Shown: positions 13,698-26,334 of the stretch, one piece after another
How positions within the stretch are numbered: position 1 is the first letter of the stretch
Layout: each line of letters starts with the position of its first letter
Origin: Desarmillaria ectypa
Lineage: Eukaryota > Basidiomycota > Agaricomycetes > Agaricales > Physalacriaceae
Assembly (NCBI GenBank): GCA_030407005.1
Contig: JAUDYN010000007.1
Span: forward strand, 3,286,001 to 3,350,000
Length of the DNA: 64,000 bases
Direction: 5' to 3'
Notes under the pieces: generated by a model
The model's input: the letters and a program-made list of their open reading frames with translations, nothing else
What the model was told of the DNA's origin: nothing
Databases searched by the model: none
Made by a program: the position numbers and the translations under genes

Positions 13698-13729
13698 CAG
13701 TCAGGATGACTGCTTTAATAAGGGGGTAA

Positions 13730-14112
13730 TATTATGATTTTTCCATTTTCCTTATCTTATCCAAATATCTAATCATTACTTGCTCATTCACATCACTCAT
13801 TCATCAATAAACACCATCAATTCCCTCACAATGTCATCCCATGACTACAGTTGCTCCACAAACACATGGTTCTATGTGTTTCATGTATGATATACACACA
13901 GACAACACTATTATTAGTTCCCAGCTTTCAGTATATAAGTAGTGTAGTTTTCATGTATATTCTCTATCTTTTGACTAAACTTAAATCATATACCATTCCT
14001 ACACATCTCTAAAGATCTAAACTGCTCTCCTAGTATGAGTGATTGTCCAAATGTGAGACAGCCCAGGAGTTAGCATCTGATCCCAAGATCACATGGAGAC
14101 TGGGTTCTAACA
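13730..14112 (+). repeat. 3' LTR of element 2
   Basis: 383 bp preceded by the polypurine tract agggggtaa. It starts TATTATGATT (TG changed to TA) and ends GGGTTCTAACA. Compared by eye with the 5' LTR it differs at about 30 positions, all of them transitions. Confidence 0.94.
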
Positions 14113-14117
14113 CCTGT

Positions 14118-14891
14118 TGTGCTGGGGGGGTTCATTGGAGGTATTATTCTCCTGATGCATGGGGAATTTGTCTGAGGATTGGGGGACAAAGGTGATTCAG
14201 TGTCTTGAGAGATCTTCTTCCACAGAGGATGCCAGACTTGCTGGATCCACCCTTGTGGGGGTTGGTCTCCTGGGTAAAACATAATGAAGAGGAAAGAGTG
14301 GTGGGGGTTGTGGTCATAACACTTGTCATTATCATAGATAGTTATGAATCTGTTCCCCCCACATTAAGAATATGAGCACAGTAAAGAACACAAGTAAGAA
14401 GGCATCACCAATGGCAGTGCTGAGGACAATAGTTTGTTTCTGTTGAGGTTCATTTGTCATGCAGATTGTCTCTTTGCAACTGGTGGTGAAGAGATGAAGG
14501 TAAATCTTTCAACTAATTGTTAGACCCATAGTCCACATGATCTGCAGACACATGCTATCCATCAGGCTGTCTCACATTTGGACAATCACCCATAGGTTGT
14601 GGCTTTGGTCTTCAGATCTTTTGTGGAGGATATGTGATATGAAGATAAACTTTAGTTGAAAGATGTGGAATATACAGTGAAAGCTATGCTACTTATATAT
14701 GCAAAGTGAGAAACTAAATATAGAACCATCCATGAGTAATCCATGTGTAAATGAAGAGAAGGGGGTGTGGTAGACAAGTGGTCCTAGTGAGGTGGCTATG
14801 ACTAGGGGGAAATGTGGTGATTACCATGGAGAAATATGGATGTTTGTGCAATAAGATGGAAGATAAGATTAAAAATGGAAAAATCATAACA
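14118..14891 (-). mobile_element. Element 3, 5' end: LTR plus start of interior (minus strand)
   Basis: On the minus strand an LTR (14,891 down to 14,518) begins TGTTATGATTTTTCC and ends GGGTCTAACA. It is followed by leader sequence down to 14,118, where element 2 interrupts. The LTR resembles those of element 2 but is shorter (374 bp). Plus-strand flanking DNA beyond 14,891 is coding remnant of yet another element, so element 3 appears inserted into element 4. Confidence 0.85.
14518..14891 (-). repeat. 5' LTR of element 3 (minus strand)
   Basis: 374 bp with TG...CA ends on the minus strand and a minus-strand TATA-like stretch (cttatatatgc region near 14,690). No target duplication can be tested because the partner LTR is not in the window. 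Confidence 0.85.
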
Positions 14892-15802
14892 CAGACATAA
14901 TCCATGGCAAAGAAGAATATGAGATTGAATCCATTCTGGACAATAGACCCTGCAAAGTTTGTGGAAGAAAAGGACAATCATCAAGGACAGTAACTGACTA
15001 TCTCATCAAATGGAAGGAGTATGGACCTAAGGAGAATCAATAGGTCACTGAGAGAAACTTAGGCAATGCAAAAGGAGCAATTGTCAAGTATCTCAGGAAC
15101 AAAGGTGCAATGGAGGTGCAAACAGTAGTGGTCACTCTTGCTAAAGCCACAGTCATTATAAATGCAAAGAAGACCAGTGATAAATAGTGGTATTTAGTCA
15201 AGAAATACTCATATATCAAATACTGGTATTATGAGGAGGAGATCCCAGAGTTGAAGACACTCATCAATGACTACTGGGTAGCCAATGATCAAGAAGAGAA
15301 TGGAGGAGATGATCAGTGGAATGGAGACAATAATGTGCAAAATGCATAGGGAACCCCTTTGGAAGGGCTGGTAGTCAGGTCTTAATGACAGTTGGGACAC
15401 CTGTCTTAATAGGAGGGTATTGTTACGATTTCTTTTATTTTTCTTATCTTATCTAGGTGCTGATCTTATCATATCTAATCTCAGCAACAACCACCAATCA
15501 TGGACTGGTCACCTCACTATACCATTGTTTCTCTTGTTTCATGCATGGACTCATTATTTCCATTACTATTATTAGACCCTCACTTTTAGTATATAAGTAG
15601 TATAGCTCTCACTGTATATTCTCCAACTTTGAGCTAAGTTTAATCACACTGAACTTTACTTGTTGACTCCTTCCTCTTGCCAAAGGCTAAGACATTAGTC
15701 TCACTCTTTCCTCAACAATGTTCTAGGACTTAGTGGGTGACTGTATGAATGTGATACAGCCCATTATTTACCTTTGTTGTCTAAGGGAGTTTGAGTCTAA
15801 CA
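14892..15802 (+). mobile_element. Element 4: chromodomain tail and 3' LTR of a further Gypsy element
   Basis: From 14,892 the plus strand encodes a broken chromodomain (EEYEIESIL, then DYLIKWKEYGPKEN), matching the C-terminus of element 1 at 5170-5400. It ends in a polypurine-like tract (taggagggta) and an LTR at 15,421-15,802 that starts TGTTACGATTTC and ends GAGTCTAACA. Everything upstream of the chromodomain is missing or lies beyond the nested elements. Confidence 0.82.
15421..15802 (+). repeat. 3' LTR of element 4
   Basis: 382 bp, TG...CA ends, with a TATA-like box (agtatataagtag, about 15,588-15,600). Its last 150 bp are repeated immediately downstream. Confidence 0.85.
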
Positions 15803-16203
15803 ACTTTCTTGTTGATGACTCCTCTTGCCTAAAGCTAGTCTTTAGTCTCAACTCTTAGTTGACAATGTGTTGTGAAAAAACAGGGGATGAATAGATCAGT
15901 TCATTCTCAGTTAGTACATGCATGATGTCAGGCCAATAGTATTGCACTTGGCTGAGCTCTGCAAATGCATGCAGATGTACACTACTGTACCTACTTATAT
16001 ACTAAATGCTAATTTACTAGAATCTTCTACAACTTTCCTAATATTTCTCTCTTAATCAGCAAGCTCGGCATGATGCCAGATTGCCATCATCTCAGCTCAA
16101 CTCTCAAATCCCAACACAATGTTCCAGGACTCATTGGGTGACTGTACAAATGTGATACAGCCCAGTGTTTACCTTTGTTGTCTAACAGAGTTTGGGTCTA
16201 ACA
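15803..16203 (+). repeat. Tandem partial LTR (3' portion), interrupted by a solo LTR
   Basis: Without the 249-bp insertion at 15,868-16,116, this sequence repeats the last roughly 150 bp of the LTR just upstream (actttcttgttga..., then ttgggtgactgta..., ending TTTGGGTCTAACA). It forms the right border of the retroelement nest; from 16,204 the sequence is unique and rich in CpG. Confidence 0.8.
15868..16116 (-). mobile_element. Solo LTR of a 248-bp family (copy 1, minus strand)
   Basis: 249 bp with TG...CA ends, flanked by perfect 5-bp duplications CAATG (15,863-15,867 and 16,117-16,121). It matches, in reverse, copies at 22,467 and 50,437. All three share the palindrome CGGCATCATGCCG and a TATA-like stretch. 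No interior region of this family is in the window, so the superfamily cannot be named. Confidence 0.93.
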
Positions 16204-17681
16204 TACTGGCTGAGTGGTCGGACAATAGATCATACCAGACAAAACTGTTTTACCACTTATTATCCACATCATCATTGACATTCTGGTGCTTCATTAGAGT
16301 GCTCAGTCTTAGCAGTAATAATCTTATTGAACCTTGTCCATAGGTTCTGGCCTTCGCTTCCACTACTAGCTTCCCAGGCTGTGCAAGCCTGTTGTGGCCA
16401 TCATGAAAATGGGGATCTGTGATCTATTCTAAACCCTCCGAGTTCTGGTATTGATATCGGCAGCATAGAGTGCTTCGCTTCATGGAAGCCAGCAGCGTAT
16501 ATGGGAAGTGGTCCGGACTCTGAGGCTTATTTTTATCTTCCACCTTTTACCACTTGTTATTGTCGGCTTTTATTGGCGCATCCTGAATTTAAAGTTGAGT
16601 ACCATGTATGACTTCGGGTATTTACTATTGCCGTCGGTTCTTGAATGCTGGCTGAACCGAAGGGTCCAGATGGATTTGAGAGTCGGAATGAAAGTCTCAA
16701 AATCAACATCATCAAAATTAAATGACGTCATTCTTGACCACATGCACGTCTGTTCCTGTCCGAGTCTCGAGAACTAACTTGAACTTGGTTATCAAATAAT
16801 ATTGCTGCTTCGTAAAATTTCGTTGTGTCTTCGAGCATCTCTCATTTTTCAACCTGGTACTCTAGCGATCACAGTAATCTCAAGCTTACAAGTTATACCC
16901 TTCCTCTTGACATCGTCGTTGGCCTTTTCGAAGCTAGCGCAGACATTCAACTCTCCCTCATGGATATGTCCTGCCGCCCGTTTATTGTGACAGAAATAGA
17001 CTGTGAGTCCCAGCACTTTACTCTTAGCAGACCGCATACTCTTCTTGTTGGTCCCGACAGCTTTCGGGTACACTGTTGACCAATTTTTTTTTCTGTGCGA
17101 GCCGGTTCCTTGGTCTTACCCCGAGAAGTTAGCCAGAGGTGCCGGGCTATTCACTTAACAAAGCTTGGGAATGCGTGACATGCAGAATGGTCTAGCGCGA
17201 ATTCGGAATGAGTGCATCATACGTACGACAATTCAAGGCTTCACACATCGATTTAGAGCGAGTCTTCAGTTGCTGGCTTAGTGCGTCGTTATGAAGTCGT
17301 CTTACACCAAATCCGGCCATAGGCTATGGCTTGTTAATTAAGCGCAACAAAAAATTTCCAGTGGAACTTAGGAACCCGGAACCGGACAGTTGCGGCCCTC
17401 ACAAAGCCGGCGTATGCCACTTTCCCCCCGGTGACTCGAGACACTTCCGTGAGGCGAGTTGTTCTTACAGAAACCGAATCACGTTCCCTTCTATCTGTTG
17501 TATGATACCTCCAATCCGGTGCAATACTCGCTGCGGAGTGCATACGGTGCTTCCCACGCAGACTCTGTGCACCGACACGAGGCACGACGGCACATGAAAA
17601 TATCTCACGATGATGCGCCTACACCCCGGATTTTATTCAGATCATGATCATGATCCTGTCCTCTGGTGCGCAATATCATTC
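16204..17681. other. No gene supported
   Basis: Normal CpG content returns here. Open stretches on both strands are short (under 90 codons), without recognisable motifs or a coherent exon series. The last 100 bases before 17,682 resemble a badly decayed seventh unit of the repeat array that follows. Confidence 0.5.
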
Positions 17682-18325
17682 GGGTGTTTGATAGTCTTCC
17701 AAGATTTCGACTCGTGTGTGAACGATGTGTTGTTATGGGCGACGTGTTATTCGACAAGGCCATCTCGGTTTCCATTTCACGTTCTATTTCTAGAATGAGA
17801 GGGGCGGGTGAGTTCCACAGTCTGCTAAAGTTATAATCCATGTGTGAGCGATGTGTTATAGGTGATGTGTTATTGGACGAGCTTGGTACCGTTATTTTTT
17901 CTTCACGTTCTTTCTGAGAGGCGAATGTTCGATAGTCTTCCAGAAGCAATTTGTTATAGGCGACATGTTATTTGGCAAGCTCGTCCCGGTATTCTTTTCA
18001 CATCATGTTTCTGGAATAACAGAGTTGGGTGTTTCATTGTCTGCCAAAGTCATCGTTCATGTGTGAACGATGTGTTATAGGCGACGTGCTATTGGGCAAC
18101 CCTGTCTCCGGTTTTATTCTCACATTCGTTCTCTGGTATGACAGAGGCGGGTATTGAGCTACATGTTATAGGCAAAGTGTTATTGGACAATCCCGTCTCG
18201 GTCTTCTTTTCACATCCGTTTCTGGAATGACAGGCGAGCGCTGAGAGATGCATTGTAGGAGAGGCGTTATCGGACAAGTCCGTCTTAGTGTTCTTTTTAC
18301 ATTCTGTTTCTGGAATGAGAGAGGC
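17682..18325 (+). repeat. Six-unit degenerate tandem array in the manganese peroxidase promoter
   Basis: Units begin near 17,682, 17,806, 17,923, 18,027, 18,149 and 18,235, with lengths of about 86-124 bp. A full unit carries, in order, a gggtg-ttt-atagtct-cc stretch, gtgtgaacgatg, ataggcgacgtgttattgg, a cccgtctcggt stretch and ttcttttcacattcgtttc followed by tggaatgagaggc. Three units keep ATTGG, an inverted CCAAT box. The array ends two bases before the TATA box of the peroxidase gene. Confidence 0.85.
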
Positions 18326-18326
18326 G

Positions 18327-18332
18327 TATAAA
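18327..18332 (+). promoter_or_regulatory. TATA box of the manganese peroxidase gene
   Basis: TATAAA lies 45 bp upstream of the ATG at 18,377, which leaves a short 5' leader. Confidence 0.7.
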
Positions 18333-18376
18333 GAGTGGTTCGGATGAGTCTTCACTGCAGTAGTCAACAACACTAC

Positions 18377-20126
<1,750 letters not shown>

Positions 20127-20530
20127 GAGATTCTGGTATCTCAGACCGTATCATTTTTTACTGATTTCTGTCTCTTACATAGTCCACCATCCTAGGCCGC
20201 TTCTGCAAGCAGGAAAATTTTCTATCTGTTAACTTGATATGCAATAATTGTGAATGTAGTTTTCCCCGAAGTTGTGTACCCAATGTGTCTGTAGTATTCT
20301 GTACTGTTTTTCTTTTGGTCCGCATGCGTCGATGTGTCTTGAGAATTTACCATGTGAACTTCGCCTCGAATGGATTGAGCTGTTCTCTCATAGGATTCAT
20401 GAATCTTCTCTGCGGTCGAGTGGCTCATTAGCTCCGGCAGCACGCGTACAGATAAATGGCATAGTGGGATGACGACCTATAAGAGAGCATCGTCGCTTTC
20501 GCAAATCCAACTGATAGGGCTGGTCTCATT

Positions 20531-20761
20531 TAGTGTTGCCGCGACTCGGCTTATTTTGGCTTAACGCCGAAGTCGGCTTTAAGCCATTTGCTCTGACTAC
20601 ACCAGTCTTCAAAATCGCAGATAATTTGATGTCGGCATTCACTCACAAGGCTTATTAACAGCATCAGCAACAGTGTGTTTGCTCCTCCTGTCCTTCCATC
20701 TTAGGCGGCCCTAAACCGACCTCGGCGTTAAGCCAATATAAGCCGAGTCGCGGCAACACTA
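20531..20761. mobile_element. MITE-like element with long terminal inverted repeats
   Basis: The first about 47 bases (TAGTGTTGCCGCGACTCGGC...) and the last about 47 are inverted copies with two mismatches; similarity fades beyond. If the outer TA is the target duplication, the element is 20,533-20,759, as in Tc1/mariner-derived MITEs. The 230-bp interior has no coding capacity. It lies 400 bp downstream of the peroxidase stop codon; 20,127-20,530 shows nothing else. Confidence 0.8.
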
Positions 20762-22466
20762 GCCCGAGTCTCATTTGTCCTTGCAGGACATCCCTCATTC
20801 ACGAACATCTATTGTTGGCAGGTCCCTTCATCGATGAAGACTTTATCAGCTCAACGAGGCTGTTTCCTCTTTATATGAAGGTCTCCAACCGCTTTCCCAC
20901 TTCCTACCCCACGCCCTCCCGTACATTCAGATCTCATCTATGAATTCCAGATCTTCGCAATGGTTTGTACGTTGCTGTACCTCCTGTTCTCTGGATCTTT
21001 TATGCCACAGTTGGGACTCTATGTCACGCAAGACTTCATTCTACGGTCAAAACACGCTGTGATTCAGACCTCTATGTTTATATGGGCTGCTGCCGTCTGA
21101 GCTTCCCGCTCCCCATCTCGTACAACTCTCTAATATGCTGCCGATTGAGCATCAGTGCGCATCCTTGTAAGCAGCGGTTGTGTTCAAGGAACGTAATATG
21201 CCGAAAAACAGGACTCGGACGCGATGGAAGGAAGAATTTATGGATGGTTTGGACTCCCTAATTAGCTCATAAGGATTAATTGACATGCTTTCGGGTTCAC
21301 AAAACGCTTTAAGTAGGGCAGGTGGACCGTGGATGTGACGAAGGCCCGGCCTACATTGAACTTGGGCCGTGGGAAAATATGCAATTGTCCCATCCAGTCG
21401 TTCCCGATTAGGACCTTGCGCTAGTACCAACACCACCATAAGTATCGTCTGCACTTCACTCAGGGTTAGGTCAATGACGATGGAGAAAACCAAGTTAACG
21501 ACTCTTCCTCAGAAAGGGAAATACGCCTATCCTTGAAGGTGACCAGTCTCTCGTCTGAGTGTGCGATTTTCCAGTTTGATCAATACTTGTATCACCCTTC
21601 AGCGATGTCAGTGACCATATAATTCCACTATTCAAGCCAATATATGACAAGCATAATAAAAATCAAAGCAGCAAAAGCTCCAACAATTTCTGGCTAAAGA
21701 CCGGCGAAGCATCGGGTAGTTCGAGAGGCGGCGGTGACAGGCCATGTGCACGTCACAGTGGGATTAGTTATGAGAACGTATGGTGTTAGCAACAACTCGA
21801 GTGCGTAAATTGTGTATTTCAGATATGAAAGTGTGCTAATAATTACAGTAGAGACTCGATAGGACGGAAGAACCTTTCATATACAGAGCGAGCAGCGCAT
21901 ATCCCGGCTTGTTTGCGTAACCGGAAGAGTTGCCAATGCGCGTCTCTGTGGCATCAACACTTGACACGTAGGACTACCTGACACTGGAAGCAGCAATCGT
22001 ATGGAGATGGACGCATTCCCAAGATTTCTTTGGTGAAACTACCCCGCTACTCTGAGGCTAACACCGTCAACCTTCCGGATCAAATTGCTATACGTTGATG
22101 AGAGGCCGACGAGGATATTGTCGATCAGCCAGCGCGATATATCCAACGTCGGACTTCTTCATCGCCAGTTATATCTCTCACGCCAACATGTCACCACCAC
22201 CTCTGAAAAATTAACCATACTGCCTGCCACATTGTGTTCCAGCTGTTTCGTGGTACGTCGTTTTGCTCTGAATTTCGAACTGATCTTAACGATATCACAC
22301 GTAGGTATCGACTCGACTGAAGTCATCGTTCGTCAAGCCTCGTGGGCCAACCTCAAATATCTGACATCCGGATGACATAGAGAAACTAGGGACTCATAAT
22401 TCGGCCATGACTATCCGCCCATCAGTAATTGATGGTCTGCACACACGGGGAAATGGTTTACAAGGG
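20762..22466. other. No gene supported
   Basis: Open stretches up to 113 codons occur on both strands (for example 21,152-21,493 minus and 22,085-22,375 plus), but none shows a motif, a compatible intron pattern or a recognisable family. Confidence 0.45.
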
Positions 22467-22714
22467 TGTTGGGATTTGAGAGTTGAGCCGAGATGATAGC
22501 AATCCGGCATCATGCCGAACTTGCTGATTAAGAAAGAAATATTAGGAAAGTTGTAGAAGATTCTAGTAAATTAGTATTTAGTATATAAGTAGGTACAGTA
22601 GTGTACATCTGCATGCGTTTGCAGAGCTCAGCCAAGCGCAATACTATTGGCCTGACACTGCGCATGTACTAACTGGGAACGAACTGATCTATTCATCCCC
22701 CGTTTTTCACAACA
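22467..22714 (+). mobile_element. Solo LTR of the 248-bp family (copy 2)
   Basis: 248 bp, TGTTGGGATTTG...TTTTTCACAACA, flanked by perfect 5-bp duplications AAGGG (22,462-22,466 and 22,715-22,719). It is nearly identical to the copy at 50,437. Confidence 0.95.
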
Positions 22715-23504
22715 AAGGGTTTCCGAGTACGACGTGCAGATGGAAACAGCTTTACAGGCAAATCAAGTCGAGGACATTCTCTTGGCACCACTAGAGAAAA
22801 TGACGCTGCTTAACATGGAGCTACGTCTAAAGCATATGTGGCTAGGCATAATACTTCGGCAGTTTTCATGCATCTCGCATTCAGCGTCACCTGTACACAG
22901 CCGAGCAGTATTCTGACGCTCAGTATGGCCCGAAGGAGGTTGATAGGCGCCGATATTTCTTGCCTGCATGTGTCAGGTTAACATAGTCTAGCTAGATCCA
23001 ACCCCGACGCACTGCTTCGCCTTCCCAACCAAGCTCTATGCAGAAAACCATGTACGTTTTGCCATCGGACACCATCATCTTTACAATGGCCGACCGTCCC
23101 GCATAGTAAGCCACCAACTTCTCAACTTCCAAAGCTGCCACACCGTACCACAGGTGGTAGTAATACAGTAATCCATATCCATCCTTTTCCTTCATATCCA
23201 TCGTCACGTCCAAGCAGCGCGGGAGCGAGCGCCACTCGTGCCCCAAGCATCTTTCACAAGTGGAAAGCGCTACCGGTCATCCGTTCAGCGGCTCCTAGAA
23301 TCGCCGGACGTCCAGGAATGAATTCACCAACGTGACGACACGTATGGTATGAGGGAGATCCTACACGAGGAATATAGAACGCGGCTGGTTTTTGAAGAGG
23401 ACCAATCTAGGAAAGAAGAGAGGAAAGAAACAACCTAGGCTGACAGAACATTTTACTGCTCAGAAAACAAACTATCCAGGTGAAGGGAGAATGCGAGAGG
23501 TGAA
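22715..23504. other. No gene supported
   Basis: One 84-codon open stretch on the minus strand (22,992-23,246) is rich in Tyr and Trp but matches nothing I recognise and has no supporting splice structure. Confidence 0.4.
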
Positions 23505-24175
23505 GAACGCAAGAAACGCACAGGACTGATGGGATTTGACGGCGGAGAAACGGCGTTTAGGCTACGAAAAGAGGATGTAGCGCGCGGAGCTGATAAGCAT
23601 TTCTTACGGGGAGGATGCGCAAAGCTAGTGCATAAAGGGTCACGTATGACCATCTAGATTTTGTATGAAGAGAGACAGGCACAATTACTTAGTTCTTCGA
23701 AAGTTGTAGCAGGTGCTGATTTGCTTTGCTGTCCAGGATGGCTCCTTTAGCATTGTTGGACATTGGACTGTCACATCGAATAAACCAACATACAAGACAT
23801 TGCGGAATAATCATGAGAAAAAGGTAAGTGTTTGCTACAAACTCATAAAACCATGCACGAGCTGATTATTTCCTTTCTCCAGGGCTCCCACGGACCCTGC
23901 AAAATGGTACACCATGTCGCCTCATTCGTTACTTGACTATGTGTCGATCTTCTACGGCGTGTTGAAGTGCATTTGTTCAACCATCAAGAACAGTGGGACA
24001 ACTGGGCAAATATATGCTTCTCTACCCCCTCTCAATTCTGATACATGCGAGAACAAGGTTGATAATGCTCTGCCATGCGCCAATCTTGGACATCATGCTG
24101 ATTCCTTCTCTCTAGGGTAAATGTGGTATAGCTGGAAGCTGCTTCATCAATACCGATGAGAGCGAGCGTCCATGA
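23505..24175 (+). pseudogene. Broken copy of the D-type Trp/Cys-rich protein gene
   Basis: Matches the middle and end of the gene at 28,528-29,807. Recognisable parts are DLTAEKRRLGYEKRM (about 23,538-23,582), GHWTVTSNKPTYKTLRNNHEKK split over short stretches (about 23,757-23,822), RVEVHLFNHQEQWDNWAN (about 23,958-24,011) and a C-terminus ending ESERP before TGA at 24,173-24,175. Codons for Tyr and Trp in the first block have become TAG, a conserved Cys is Tyr, and the part encoding the N-terminal membrane segment and coiled coil is absent. It faces the DUF6534 gene that ends at 24,322. Function of the family is unknown. Confidence 0.75.
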
Positions 24176-24321
24176 ACAATCGCTGGTCTGTTCGGCAAGG
24201 GTGTACCCCGGGTGGCGGTGCCGCTTCCGCTGCTCCGACTTGCACTGGATATAGACAAATAGAGGACATCTTGGGATGGTAAGCAAAGAATCAAACTAGA
24301 CAGTGTGGGAGAACTATGTTG

Positions 24322-26334
24322 CTACACATATGTCATATCACTTGTGCTACTCGAACAACTCCCTTCCGATATAGGGAGAGGTAGAGTGATATTCTGAAAG
24401 GAAGGTTCAGGTGGTCAGTCCTGGTCACAGAAAATATTGTACATACCGTCTGTTCTGAATCAGTCGCACCACTTCCAGCGAAAGGGGGAGCAAATTGTAG
24501 TATCGTTTGGTTAGCATGATATTCTTTTTCGAAGCGCCACATCGAACTCTTGCGCGAATTGAGCCTGGTAAAAAAGAGTTAGCAAAGCAAAAACAAGAAG
24601 AAATAGTAGTGAAGGACTCGCATGGTGAGTAGAGAGTTTATATATACTGTCGGTGACACCTTAGTTTGGGAAACATACGAAGAAGAAAACGTAAATACTG
24701 ACGCCTTGGTAAAATGAAGTTGATTGCTATGAAAATGAGAGTATTTGGCCAGGCGATGTACTGTATACCAGGATCAGATTGGGGAGGAACATGTGATGAA
24801 TGGAAGTAATCACCGCCACGAGAGTAAAAAGTGAGCATGTACTAGGTCCACTGGTGATTAGTTTACAAGGCATTACATACTTGAGCGATCATTACCTCGT
24901 CGCCAGTCCAGATATCACTACGAGTCGCATTAGTCTCATGATCATCTTGGCAGTACTATAAGAAGTCCCCTCCGACTATGAGCGAACAAATATACCTCAG
25001 TATGAAATACGCACCTGGAGAGGCTGGCCATCGACCTGCCCTTGTACAGATAAAAGCACATTGTACCAGCAATGAAGGAATCTACTGCTGTGATAGTGGA
25101 GAAATTCACATATATGGATACCTGTCAAAGATGAGATCCTTGAGCCAGTCCGAATCAAGAACGGAAGGCCTGCCCTAATGGTCGAAATGTCCAGAAAGCT
25201 TGTCAGGGTGTATCTGACAATGTAATTAATAGAGAGAACGGTGATGGTTCTAGGAGTACTTACGTATCGTTTATGAGATCTAAAGGCGCACTCGAGTCAA
25301 TGCTGCACTGTAACTGCGGAAGCGAGGCTTACAGACTCCTGCACCTGTAGCAAATTTGAGTTGTGTTATTCCTCCTGTCAAACAAAGGAGATCTCACCGA
25401 ATGTAGCTGCGACAGCGAGGAACTGAACGTCAAATATCAAATTACTTTCGCATAGGTATCACGAAGAGGAAGAAACCTACAATGAAGCGTGGCAAGACCA
25501 CATGAAAATGACTGCCGACTATAAGATCACAATAGTCAAGGTTCATTTGAGAGCGCTTTAAGGAACGAAGACAAACGTTTCCATATTCTAACAGCGTATA
25601 ATCTGTGGTGCAGGTGGCTGAGTATTTCCAAACGTCAGAATCAAATGAGACGCACACTTGAACACCAGGGACAATCAACATCTGTGGAAATGTCAAGCCA
25701 ATGTCAAGCCCGACTTTTCAAAGGATAAATCGAGACACACATTGAGCAAGAGCTGCAGCTAACGGGGGAAACCTCGAATTCATACATATAAACGTAGCGA
25801 AGAAAGAACGTTACCGAAAAACTCCTGCAATTGACGTCAGAACTCGACGGGTCCCAAGGCTTTGATTGACGATTGACGTACCAAACAATTGTGAATAGGG
25901 CGGGATAGTTTCCAAATGATTCGATAAGATAGAAATAAAGTGCGTGGGTTGTCAAGACAACATGAAGCGTATCGAATATCCTGTAGATTGTATTGCGTCA
26001 ATGCTGAGCATGATACATGTCCCCAGCTCTCCGGTAACACACCATAGTAAGGCGACCTGTATACATTCCAGCATATGATGTGAGTTCAATGCGAGAGCGT
26101 ACCGCATATCGAAAGAGCCACGGATCATTAGGATATTGTCTGTAATAGGCGACGGTCTGCAGAATGGTTATTCCATAGAAGCTAGTAAAGCATCGATTGA
26201 GCATCAAAAGTGGATTCTAAATGCAACTGCACGAACACTGAAGCTATAATAGCTCCGATAAAAGTCGCTCCGACCGTTGCTGCCATCCTCGAGGGCATAT
26301 CAGCTATCGGAATCGGGGTCAGTGGAGACGACAT
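24322..26334 (-). CDS. DUF6534-type multi-spanning membrane protein (copy A)
   Basis: The family is large in Agaricomycetes and has no known function; it resembles seven-helix membrane proteins. Read on the minus strand, the start is MSSPLTPIPIADMP at 26,334. Exon 2 encodes FYGITILQTVAYYRQYPNDP, followed by a 14-bp exon, then WIFDTLHVVLTTHALYFYL, a 10-bp exon (GAGTTTTTCG), LQLLLN, MLIVPGVQVLYAVRIWK, later VDSFIAGTMCFYLYKG, LMRLVVISGLATR, YIAWPNTLIFIAINFILP and a serine-rich tail ending at TAG (24,322-24,324). The exon borders coincide with those of the copy at 54,480. About 14 introns were inferred; those between 25,150 and 25,450 are uncertain. No clear inactivating change was seen. Confidence 0.8.

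Larger units (their letters stand above)
8753..14112 (+). mobile_element. Element 2: LTR-to-LTR Gypsy element lacking gag, with intact target-site duplication
   Basis: Two 383-bp LTRs (8753-9135 and 13,730-14,112) bound a 4.6-kb interior. Perfect 5-bp duplications CCTGT flank it (8748-8752 and 14,113-14,117), so both ends are true insertion boundaries. The interior begins at sequence matching about position 560 of element 1, that is, downstream of the zinc knuckle; no gag and no clear primer-binding site follow the 5' LTR. Protease, reverse transcriptase, RNase H, integrase and chromodomain fossils are all present. The first LTR dinucleotide at the 3' end is TA instead of TG. It split element 3 and is therefore younger than that element. 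Confidence 0.95.
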
